Assembly: GCA_015680685.1 (NCBI GenBank)
Contig: MNCI01036463.1
Coordinates: 1,324,162 to 1,388,161 of the forward strand
Direction: 5' to 3'
Origin: Gnetum montanum
Taxonomy: Eukaryota; Streptophyta; Gnetopsida; Gnetales; Gnetaceae
DNA: 64,000 bases
Shown here: piece after piece, positions 24,966-34,400 of the stretch
How positions within the stretch are numbered: position 1 is the first letter of the stretch
How the letters are laid out: every line of letters starts with the position of its first letter
Position numbers and translations under genes: made by a program
The notes under the pieces: generated by a model
Seen by the model: only the letters and a program-made list of their open reading frames with translations
The model's database searches: none
Told to the model about the DNA's origin: nothing

Positions 24966-25200
24966 CCAGCGTTCACGCCCAGCGTGTACGCCCAGCATGC
25001 ATGTCCAGCGTTCACGCCCAGCGTGTATGCCCAGCGTGTACGCCCAGCGTGCATGTCCAGCGTGTACGCCCAACGTGCATGTCCAGCGTTCACGCCCAGC
25101 GTGTATGCCCAACGTTCACGCCCAGCGTGCATGTCCACCGTGTACGCCCAGCGCGCACGTCCAGCGTTCACGTCCAGCGTCTACGCCCAGCTCTTCAGTG
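24966..25200 (+). repeat. Tandem array of ACGCCCAGCGTG-type words
   Basis: About fourteen units alternate between GTGTACGCCCAGC and GTGCATGTCCAGC. The 3' LTR has the same array at 39730-39945 with a different unit number. The unit length leaves several frames open on both strands, which creates false ORFs (24918-25503, 39637-40200). Confidence 0.85.
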
Positions 25201-25479
25201 TACACGCCCGGGTACGGAAGAGGCACACGCTCGACGACAGGATTTCCAATGGCAACATCAAGATTACGCCGAAGAGCAAGGATTGAAGCAAGTGGACATC
25301 TTTCAGCATGCACGCCCAGCGTGCATGTCCAGCGTATACGCCCCAGCGTATACGCCCCAGCGTATACGCCGGCCTATTGTATAAGATATACGCCCGGCGT
25401 ATATCATGTTTCCAAATTGTAACGCCCGGTCTATACGCCACGTGTCCCCCCCGTCCGCTTTTCCCGGTAACCTTACCCC

Positions 25480-25487
25480 TATAAATA
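25480..25487 (+). promoter_or_regulatory. TATA box of element C (5' LTR)
   Basis: CCCCTATAAATAGCCC is a strong plant TATA box, preserved in the 3' LTR at 40259-40266. It marks the U3/R promoter. Transcription should start about 30 bases downstream, near TTTCCACATTTACAGCC. Confidence 0.8.
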
Positions 25488-26318
25488 GCCCGTTTTTCCA
25501 CATTTACAGCCCGGAAGAAATTTACCAGAGAGCTGACCCAGAGAAATTACGCTGCTGAAACCCTCACACGCTTACGCTTATGCCGGAAGCCCTGCACGCT
25601 GAGCACAGTTCACGCTTCACCTCTCGTGTCAGCCGGCTGCATCCCTCCGTCCACCGGGGCTTTACATCCGCCTTGTGTCCCTACACAACTGCGTTAGACC
25701 GGTGCACAACATTTGAACTCAATAATCTATTGTTTACACTTGCTGCAAGTTCGTTTACAGTTTTACATTAATTTGGCCCGCGCTTTGTTTACGCCTGTTT
25801 ACGTTCGCGCTCCGCGCTCGGTTCGTGCCTGAAAGATGACCACTGTTTACGCCCGCTTTGGGTTCTTTTTTAGTTTTACATCAATTTGGCCCATCCTTCG
25901 TTCACGCCCGCTCGTATTTTCACTCCGTTTTCGTTCGTATACGCCCACTGTTCACGCCGTCTGTCTATTTACGCCCTACATCCATTCACGCTGTTTACGC
26001 TGTCATACTCGTACGCTCACGCTGCGTTCATTTCTGATTCACGCTGTTCACGCCTGTCCTGTTTACGCCCGTCATATCTGCGCTGTGCACGCCTGATTCA
26101 TTGCTTACGCTCTGTTTACGTATAACCCAGCGTATAACGCTTCGGCGGCGCTCGGGGAAGTCCTTGTTTGATCCGCGTGCGGACCATCCAAGGCACTCTG
26201 CCTTCGTCCTTTCCAGCTTGCCTTCAAGCGGAGGCAGGGTCAACTGTGCTTGTCTGCATCTCTTTCGGTGTTTGTTACATTCCAGCCTTGCACCGATGAT
26301 TTCGGTCAACACAGTTTT

Positions 26319-26336
26319 TGGCACTAGAAGGAGGGC
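26319..26336 (+). promoter_or_regulatory. Candidate primer-binding site of element C
   Basis: TGGCACTAGAAGGAGGGC starts with the TGG expected of a tRNA 3'-end complement and follows a CA-ending LTR-like border. I cannot name the tRNA. Confidence 0.35.
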
Positions 26337-26349
26337 CCTTCGCTAAACA

Positions 26350-26700
26350 AACTTCACGTTCTTCAGCGTTTACGCTGATCAACGTCCTCGCTGCTGTTTC
26401 TAAACTAGACTCAGCGTTTACGCTGTCGACTCTGGTGTTTACGCTGCACAAACCCTAGCATATACGCTACACGCTTACGCCAGCGTCTACGCTGCATACT
26501 CGGCCTATACACCACGCATGCTAGCGTTTACGCTGCACACAAACCCTAGCATATACGTTATACGCTTACGCCAACGTCTACGCTGCAAACCCTAGCGTAT
26601 ACGCTACACGCTTACGCCAGCGTCTACGCTGCAAACCCTAGCGTGTACGTTGCACGCTTACGCTGCACGCTTACGCCAGCGTTTACGCCGGATACTTAGC
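26350..26700 (+). repeat. Leader array of AGCGT-N2-ACGCT palindromes
   Basis: At least ten copies of imperfect palindromes such as CAGCGTTTACGCTG, AGCATATACGCT and CCAGCGTCTACGCTG are spread between the primer-site region and the gag start. The words are related to those in the LTR (CGTATACGCC) and in the antisense gene's first intron. Confidence 0.75.
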
Positions 26701-26771
26701 CTGTAGACTCGTCTGCATCACCGCATACACTGTTACTTGTATCAATCCCACACACTCAATCGCCTATAATC

Positions 26772-28960
26772 ATGAATCCTATCAACATCACCACCGCTAC
26801 TACCCAGAACGTTGACATCTCAGATGCAACGACTGCCCAGTAATCCACCACACAACATATGGGAGGGCAATTCACAATGGGGCCCCGTTGATCGTTGAGG
26901 TTGCAAGGGAGAGACCCTGCCGCTAACATCATAAGCCAAGACGAGTATAACTTCATTTGCATTAAGATGCAAGCTGGCCTAGCAGTAGACCGTGCTGAGA
27001 TGGAAGTAAAAAGGCAATTCGAGATCTTTTACAGAGGGGGGTATGAATTCATCCCTTCCCCGTATGACGTAATCCCCATTCCGGAGCAATTCTCGGAGCT
27101 CTTTACGCAACTCCTTCTGCACAGGAGCCAATCGTTAGATCAAGTTACGGTAGAACCGCAACGGGATGAAGAGGATGAATTCGCCGCGCAATCTGAGCAT
27201 GAGGACTCTTATCAGACTCTTAGTCCACATAACCAAGTGAACCCCGTATTTAACCTGGACGCAGGGGAGACCATACCTCTCCAACCCATTACCTCTGGCC
27301 ACACCCAAGCACTGTTACAAGAAATATCCGCGTCGGCTCAAATCCCTCCCCAGGGCCACCCTTTGCCTAACGTCCTCCCTTTTACACCAGTAGGTTCATC
27401 CTCACAAGCACCGCCCCCTCACAGCAACATAGGGGTGACGTTCCAAGCCCAGTCCCAAGCGGTAAGAATGCCACACGTTATACCTGTGTCCACACCTGCT
27501 CACTACATCCCGCATATCCAAACGCACGCGCCCCCTTTCATTGCTATAACCCAACAAGGGGCCTCCTCATACAACATGGCCGGACAATGGCCGATGACGG
27601 GCACTACGTCGCACCAGACTTCCCACCACTACATACCACCCCACACGTTGCTACCAACTCATGTGCCTCACGCACAGCCACGACCACAGCAGCAACAGCC
27701 TCCTCCTTATAATGTAATGCCCCTGATGCCATCTACTGTGCACTACCCACAAACGCGACCCCCAACAACGCAACTTTCAGCCTTCCAGCCCACCGTCCAA
27801 CAATCTAACCCATACAACATGCCACAAGCCCAAACCACCTTGCTCCTAAACACTCAGGATTGGGCGGATGCTAAAAAAATGATGCAGGAATTAACGAATG
27901 AGGTAAAGCGCCTCAAAACTCTCAATGATGGGGAGATGAGAGTGATAGATTTCTATAATGACGACCCGATCAGCTCCTCTGTCCCACCTTTAACCTTGCC
28001 CAAAGGCGTTCCCCTGCCCACACTAACCAAGTATAACGGGGAGACAGATCCTAACGCCCATCTCATAACCTTCCGGTTGGAATGTGCCCTGCTCCAGGCT
28101 TGGCCCCACGCTATCCTCCGGGTGTTCCCCATGTCCCTTACAGGAAGGGCACTCGATTGGTACCGTGCCTTGCCCAGGAACTCCATCTGCGCGTTGGATG
28201 ACCTTGTACGCTAGTTTGTGACCCGATTCAAGTATAACTTGAAACCCGAGCCAACGTTGGATAGCCTCATGCAGATTAAGCAGGGGCCTCTCGAACCTGT
28301 TCAAAAATTTATCCAAAGATGGAGTGCAGCCCTGAACGAGCTTCATGAACCGATCTCCCCATTTTACCTGCTCACAATTTTAAAAGGAGCCGTCAACGAT
28401 TTCTTTAAATCTAAATTGTATTACCTCAATGCGCGCGATCTCAATTAGGCGTTCGAACAAATTAAGAACATTGAAGAAGCTACCCAAAACAGTCACGACC
28501 CAGCCTACACAGCTTTTAAGAATCAACATGCTAAGAAAGACAAGGAAAAGGCTAAAACCACTATAGCGGCCATAGCAGGGACACAACAACAAAAGCCACC
28601 GGCGCCACCTACTAACTACTATCACCCCCAGCCCGCAGCCACCACACAAGAATCATCATCGCAACAGAATCCGACGAACCGTACGCGGAATTTTGAGAGG
28701 AAAGAGCCCTCTCAATACACGCCCCTGCCAATGAAGCCTTCCCAACTCTTCGATCAACTCTTAAAGGCTGGGTTGATGAGCCACAAACAATTATCCCCTG
28801 CGGCCATACAAAGACACGACCGATTTTGTCAACTCGTACAGAATCCGAGCCTAGCAACGCCAGATGAGCCTCCCGTACCCAAAGGATTCCGAATGGGGAA
28901 ATGAGACAGATTATTGTTTCACTTTGAAACAAGACATCCAGCGGATGATTGACTAGGGCA
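26772..28960 (+). pseudogene. Element C gag
   Basis: Starts at ATG 26772 (MNPINITTATTQ). In-frame stops fall at 26841 (TAA), 26889 (TGA), 28212 (TAG) and 28446 (TAG); the last two stand where glutamine fits. An N-terminal block (YNFICIKMQAGL, EFIPSPYDV) is followed by a proline/glutamine/histidine-rich linker (27200-27840), a short helix (WADAKKMMQELTNEVKRLK) and the gag core at 28020-28450 (LTKYNGETDPNAHLITF, RALDWYRALP, QIKQGPLEPVQKFIQRW). Near 28890-28905 the frame shifts by one and the first half of the zinc knuckle is missing; only YCFTLKQDIQRMID remains. The gag core identifies it as the capsid gene of the element. Confidence 0.85.
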
Positions 28961-29580
28961 GCATCACATTTGACGGGGCTAACCCCGTTCAACCACAAAA
29001 TCAGACCATGGGGGTGTACCAAGACCCCCTAAACACTAAGGAGGCTCCATACACAATTAGCACGATTTACTGTGACGATGATCCTGACACGCCCCACATT
29101 AACACGATACACCTCGAGAATAAGGAAATATCTAACAAGCCATTTGTAGTCCAAATCCCTCCCGCTGAGCCCGCGCTAACACCTGAAACATCTCGCACCC
29201 CACAGCGGCCGTACTTAGTCCGAGTGCCCTCGATTACACCCACCTCTAACATGACGACGCGCCCACAACCCTATGTGGTGCGCATCCCCCCCGTTAATCC
29301 CGCAAACACAACGACACCTTACGCTCGGCCTACCCCTTTTGTAGTCCGGGTACCACCCGCTGGTGCAATGACGGAAGTCCCATCTCAGTTAAGACCAACT
29401 CCATATGTCGTCCGGGTGCCTGCATAGACCCCTGCCCAGTCGCATCCGCAACCCCGCCCCGCCCCATATGTCGTAAAGATCCCTGGACAACCCCAGGTTC
29501 CGAGGCCTAATCCACCTCCACGTAACCCACGAGAACGTCTGGCAGACAAGCTCACACGTGAGCTGGCAGAGAAAGAGCGC
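28961..29580 (+). CDS. Gag-protease linker with six P-Y-V-V-R-V-P repeats
   Basis: Continues the frame after the gag shift. One TAG at 29425 stands where glutamine fits. Six related motifs occur at about 29137 (KPFVVQIPP), 29206 (RPYLVRVPS), 29266 (QPYVVRIPP), 29335 (TPFVVRVPP), 29398 (TPYVVRVPA) and 29464 (APYVVKIPG), spaced 21-23 codons apart with threonine/proline-rich spacers. The regular spacing points to internal duplication. I do not know its role; a protein-binding or scaffold linker is possible. Confidence 0.6.
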
Positions 29581-30810
29581 CAACAGCTAGCCATGGGGCC
29601 ACCTAAACCAACACCTCTTAGTTCCATACCCATGGCATCATCTGACAGCAACGGTGAAACCTCTCGGACGCACGACCCACGTGAAACTCCTAACATCCGC
29701 AAGAACGACAAACCACAAAAACGCGAGATAAAGCTCTTGGGTCCCATGGACCCGGTCCCTCTCAACCAAAATTCTCTTGACAGCAGAGATTTCGCGACGG
29801 TCCTAACACAGGTCACTCAAGCACTAAAGCAAAAGAACACCTCTCTAAGCTTATATGATTTAGTGCTAACTTTCCAGACTCACCGCGAGGCCCTTGTGCG
29901 CATGTTAACATCTATCCCAGTGAGTGAGGACTTGCCTCCGAGTGAACCGGCAATCCACGCCGTAATGTACCCTCCTCATGGGGTTAGCCCCAAACCCTTG
30001 AGCTTCCACGATCAGAGCATCAAAATAGACAAAACAACGGGTGAGGCGACGACGACCCCTATGTTTATAACCATACATATAAACCAATTTAAGATACATA
30101 GGGTACATGTAGATGATGGGGCAACCACTAACGTGGTCCCATATCCAATCATCGAACAACTGGGGCTTACAGACTCGATCAAACCCACGACAACCGCGTG
30201 TTTGAAATCCTTCAGCGGGTCGCGCGTGTTAGTCAAAGGCACGATAACCCTCGACTTTATAGCAGGAAACCAATTCCCCACATCCGCTGATTTTCTGGTA
30301 GTTGATGAGATGCCAGGGTTCAATCTCATCTTAGGAAGACCCTGGTTAGCCCAGTTAAGAGCCGTTTCATCCCCCATACACCAGGAAATTCATCTGCCCT
30401 ACGAGGGCGGGGAAGTCGTTATTCATGGGGAAGCAGTCGTTCCCATCATCTCATCAAACTCAGACGTGGAGCAAGGGTCGGATATACAGCTCGAAAAGCT
30501 TATCCAAAACGACGAGAATCCCCAATCACCAATACATTCCAAGCCCCCTACCACAGACCGAAACTCCCCCAAAATAAAAACGCCATCATCTGACACGCCA
30601 CACCTGAGGCCTTGTGAAGAAGACATCACGAAAACAACGACCGATATCGGAACTCTCGAAAATACAATCACCGAAAACATTCTAACAAACATCTCCTGGG
30701 CCGAGTTACCATTCAACGTGATCAGTGAGGGAGACGCTGAGTATAAGATCATGCCTATCAGTGCACCCTCTGACGTAAAAATAAAGAATATCAAAAAACA
30801 GTTAAAATAG
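29581..30810 (+). CDS. Element C aspartic protease
   Basis: An open frame without stops, in frame with the linker, ending at TAG 30808-30810. The retropepsin domain lies at about 30040-30420: MFITIHINQFKIHRVHVDDGATTNVV gives the active-site loop as DDGA, and FNLILGRPWLAQ is the second, flap-side hallmark (ILGRPW). A D-D-G or D-G-G loop in place of D-T/S-G occurs in plant Tat-type elements as far as I recall. The enzyme would cut the gag-pol polyprotein. The C-terminal 120 residues are acidic and polar. No RT follows directly: the pol part resumes only at about 35.95 kb. Confidence 0.85.
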   Translation, partial: QQLAMGPPKPTPLSSIPMASSDSNGETSRTHDPRETPNIRKNDKPQKREIKLLGPMDPVPLNQNSLDSRDFATVLTQVTQALKQKNTSLSLYDLVLTFQTHREALVRMLTSIPVSEDLPPSEPAIHAVMYPPHGVSPKPLSFHDQSIKIDKTTGEATTTPMFITIHINQFKIHRVHVDDGATTNVVPYPIIEQLGLTDSIKPTTTACLKSFSGSRVLVKGTITLDFIAGNQFPTSADFLVVDEMPGFNLILGRPWLAQLRAVSSPIHQEIHLPYEGGEVVIHGEAVVPIISSNSDVEQGSDIQLEKLIQNDENPQSPIHSKPPTTDRNSPKIKTPSSDTPHLRPCEEDITKTTTDIGTLENTITENILTNISWAELPFNVISEGDAEYKIMPISAPSDVKIKNIKKQLK

Positions 30811-30822
30811 AGAACAAACCTC

Positions 30823-31115
30823 TAGTCCGAAATGACGTTAAACTACAAAAAGTCTGAAATGACATTAAACTATGATAAAACAGCAAAACAAAAACAATTA
30901 AAAGCCACTCCCCATCCGAAATGACACTAAACTATTATGTCCGCAATGACATAAAACCAGCCACGATCAGCAATGATCGGTTACCCGAGAAATCTACCCA
31001 CGTTTTCCAAAAAAATTCCTTAGTTACACATGTAGCCCGAAATGGCGATAAACTACGCATAGGGCCCGAAATGGCCATAAACTACGCATGGGGCCCGAAA
31101 TGGCCATAAACTAGT
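30823..31115 (+). repeat. Direct repeats CCGAAATGAC.TTAAACTA
   Basis: Seven related words begin near 30827, 30850, 30915, 30939, 31037, 31066 and 31095. The last three are in tandem with a 29-base period (CCCGAAATGGCCATAAACTA). They lie immediately after the protease stop. A related word (GGCATTAAACTGCC) is tandemly repeated at 35763-35880, just before pol resumes. Confidence 0.7.
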
Positions 31116-31199
31116 ATCACCATTTCCATTCTACTTTTAATCGCTTCTTGTATCGCACTTAAAACAGAAAACAAACCAAAACATTTTACATTTCCACGC

Positions 31200-31448
31200 C
31201 ATGATAAACCCAAAATCAACAAACAAAAATATATATATATATATATGCATGGTATTACATACAATCAACAATCTTTGTTCATTTCATAATGTTCAAGTTA
31301 CAATTTCAGTGCAAGTTCGAATTGAANCCCCACCTTCATCCTGAAAAGATCAAAGAGGGAATAATCAACACACGACAACAAAAGAAACAAAAAAATAAAA
31401 AAAATGAAAATGAATAAAAAAAATGAATGATGAGTAAACGTCAAAATT
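31200..31448 (-). other. Predicted 3' UTR of the antisense gene
   Basis: Follows the stop codon at 31449 on the minus strand. It is T-rich and then has AATTGTAAC, TTATGAAATGAAC and TTGTATGTAATACC, typical of loose plant poly(A) signals, before an (AT)n run at 31225-31245. A single N at 31327 marks an unsequenced base or closed gap. Confidence 0.45.
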
Positions 31449-34400
31449 TCAAACATTAAAAGGAGACAAAACGCTTATCATAGGAGGTCCCCCCAAACCG
31501 AATTCGAGCCGCCGTAGGATCTCCTCTTCAAGAACGCTTGCCCAGTCCGTCCCATCTAGACGCAAGTCTACATCAGCCAAAGCCTTGCCCTTATCAACGG
31601 CTGTCCAGGTGGGGTGTTTCAAAGGGAATTCACCCACCGACACCTCCCCAGAAGCTGTTGTTATCCGCCGTTTCGGAGACTCCATCTCTACAATTGTGTT
31701 CTGGGCGAAGGTGTCAAAAGCGGAGCACAGACCAAGACCTTCCACAAACATCTCTAACTGTCGCTTCTCAATTGAAACTTCTTTTAGCGACTTTTTGTAT
31801 TGGTGCTTGTGGTTCTTTTCATCTTGTCCCCATTTGCGAACTTTGGAGGCGAAGACCTTCCAATCTTGACACTTGGTGTTCAGCAGGTCAATTTGGGCTC
31901 TTCGCTCTCCCAGCCTCCGTATCAGCCATGCATGGCGATTGAGAAGGTCCCAATACCTTGTATAGGTGACCTCGGATGTCCGCCAAGAGCGATCATTGTT
32001 TAACTTAGCTGCTGCGAACTCATAGCGGGCCTTCAAATCATCACGTTCTTTTGACAAGGCAGAGTTCTCTTTCTCTTTGTCCTGAATTTGAAGCCATAAT
32101 TGTTCGATAGAGTGCCTGCACATCCACACTGCTTTAGCATTATGAACAAAACCCTCTGCTACCTCTTCATCTACGGGTCTGGGCACTTGTTCAATTTCAG
32201 GGGAAAGTGCAGGCAAGCTCTCCATATGGACAGGCTCAGATGGGTCCCACCTTAGTTGGGCGCCTGTTCGTGGGAAAAAGGGTAAACGTTAAAACAAATG
32301 GGACTAAACATCCAACTCTAAAAGGAAAACGTTAGATACATCCATACCTATACTAGGATCAATCCCCTCGATTCGTTCGACAACCTCTTCAGCCACCCCA
32401 GCCACGAAATCCCTTTTACTTGGCATTTCCATCCAAGTAAAAGGACCATCGGTGCGCGAAGAGCTAGCCTTCGGAGGCACTTCAGGAGGGATTTCTTGTT
32501 CCTTCTCTGAGACGGTTTCACCCTCCTCTGAATCAAACGAAAACACGTCATAATAGGGTAATCCAAGAACATATTAGGCTGCATAACTGAGTAATGAGAC
32601 ATACCGTTCCTTCTGATCTCCTCTTGGGTTGGAGGGTCTCCAAGATCAAGGTCCCCTGTAAGAAAGCTTTTAAGCATTTCTTCAGTTTCCGCTTGGTCGT
32701 TCAGGGGTTCAGTACCTCTAGTTCCTCCAGTCCCCTCCTCCAGCAATTCGGTGCCTCCCGCCGGGTCGGTCAACTCCTCGTCTTCTGGTATAGGCGGCAG
32801 ATCATGTCTCTTAACTGCTCAATTCAAGACAAGCCAAGTCAGTTGCACACAACCAGTAACAGTTAAAATTATGTGTAAGACAAGTGAAATAAAAAGTGAG
32901 AAGTTTACCAGGAATCTTGAATCGGATCCGCTTTACTCTAGGTTGCTCAATTTCTCTTGTTCCCTCGGTTGTGCTGTCCCGCTTCCCCAATTTGGACTTC
33001 GCTTTGCCAATTATCTCCTTTACCACCTGCTCCGCCTTCCTTGAAGTTGGAGGTACTCCATTGGGTTCCGCCCCTAAGCTGTCACGTGTGTGGAGCGAGG
33101 GCCCAGACGATCCACCCGTGGTGATCGTATGGGATTCATCAATCCCCTCGGGGGCGTCTTGGGACTTAGCTGTGTCAAATAAGTGGTTCAACCAGGGGCG
33201 AGATAGCTGATACCTATCACGCAAGACAAATTTGCCTTCCCCACAAACCACCAAGAATTCAGCCAAGCGACGGATGTAGCCAGCAAAGAAAGCAAATGTA
33301 AAATGAGACTGCGCCTCTATATTTGAGCGCATTCGCTCTATATCTTTGGTCATCCCTGCTAATAAAAATTCTGCCCAGTTATAACGCACACCGGCCTCCA
33401 GAATGGTGCGCATGACTCGTACAGCTTCCACACCAAAACTCTTAACTTGTGATAGAGTCTTTGGAAATAAACGCGCTCTAAATAGGGGATAGAGTTCGTT
33501 AACTTCCTCAACTTTCGTTTTCCCCTGCATTGGGAACCCTTGGTACCCTTCTTAATCCCTAGCCAGTCCTCCAAACCACAGATCATATCAATTTCTTTAT
33601 GCGTCCTGTCCATGACGATTTTCACGCCATTGGCAGGCACGCCAAACAAATCCGCGAGAAATTGAGGGGACAGTTCAAAAGTCACTTTCACGGCCCTAAT
33701 ACGGGTGCTATAGCAAGAGACGGATCTATCGAATGAATCTTTAATCCCGATCATCTCCGCTATAGAAACATTTGGGCTAGGAGCAAGAAAGAGCGCCGTG
33801 AGGTCGGCATGCTCCAAACAGGCGACAATAGACGGTAAAGCCTTCTTTCGCAACTATTTCTGAGCGGCGTTGGTTTCACCAAATTTCATTGAGAGGGTAG
33901 TTTTGGTCCTACCAGTCACAACAGGATCCTTGCCGAAAGTGGTGTCGGATGTAAATACAAACCCAAAACCCTTGTATGAGCTCGACACTCGGCAATTAAC
34001 CAAATTAAACACAACACCTAGAAAACTTGGCCACTTACTTTCAGTGTTGGACTGTGAAGTTTCGCCCAGATCAGAAGCAGACAGAAAAATCGGTCCATTC
34101 GGAGCCCAGTCAGCATGTAACCAACCACGCGCGGCACATTGCACGAACGCCTTCGAAAACTTCTTGGGGAAATGCCTCATGGCGTCCCTCGTATGGGCCA
34201 AGACGGTCCCGCGCAGAGTGGGACCCACCATGAATGCTTCCACGGCCGTGCGTGCCAACCCAATCCCATCATCACTCGCGTAAGCCCTGTCTGACGTAAT
34301 TTTTGGCCTACAGGAAAGCGAAAACATGTGGCGAAACGAAAATAAGTATTTGGGTGTGAGAAAGAAGGGAACAACCAAAGTTAGGACGAAATTACCTTTC

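Larger units (their letters stand above)
24935..26313 (+). repeat. Element C 5' LTR
   Basis: Begins TGAAACACCAC, exactly as the 3' copy does after its purine tract (39699). It contains a 10-12-bp-word array (24966-25200), a TATA box at 25480-25487 and a CpG-rich stretch of TTTACGC/TTCACGC words to about 26.1 kb. The end is inferred from TCAACACA directly before a primer-site-like TGGCACTAG at 26319. The 3' copy is broken before this point, so the LTR length (about 1.38 kb) is not proven. Confidence 0.75.

Noticed and set aside
24918-25503. Several overlapping ORFs of 65-154 codons on both strands (also 39637-40318)
   Set aside because: They arise from the CGCCCAGCGTG word array in the LTR, which keeps many frames open. 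The peptides are repeats of the array and occur in both LTRs.
25580-26346. ORFs in the C LTR 3' half and leader (for example 25836-26125)
   Set aside because: Compositional products of TTTACGC/TTCACGC words; they are interrupted or altered in the 3' LTR copy.
28380-30794. Minus-strand ORFs of 84-143 codons opposite gag-protease
   Set aside because: Shadows of the sense coding frame with no domain and no splice or promoter signals.
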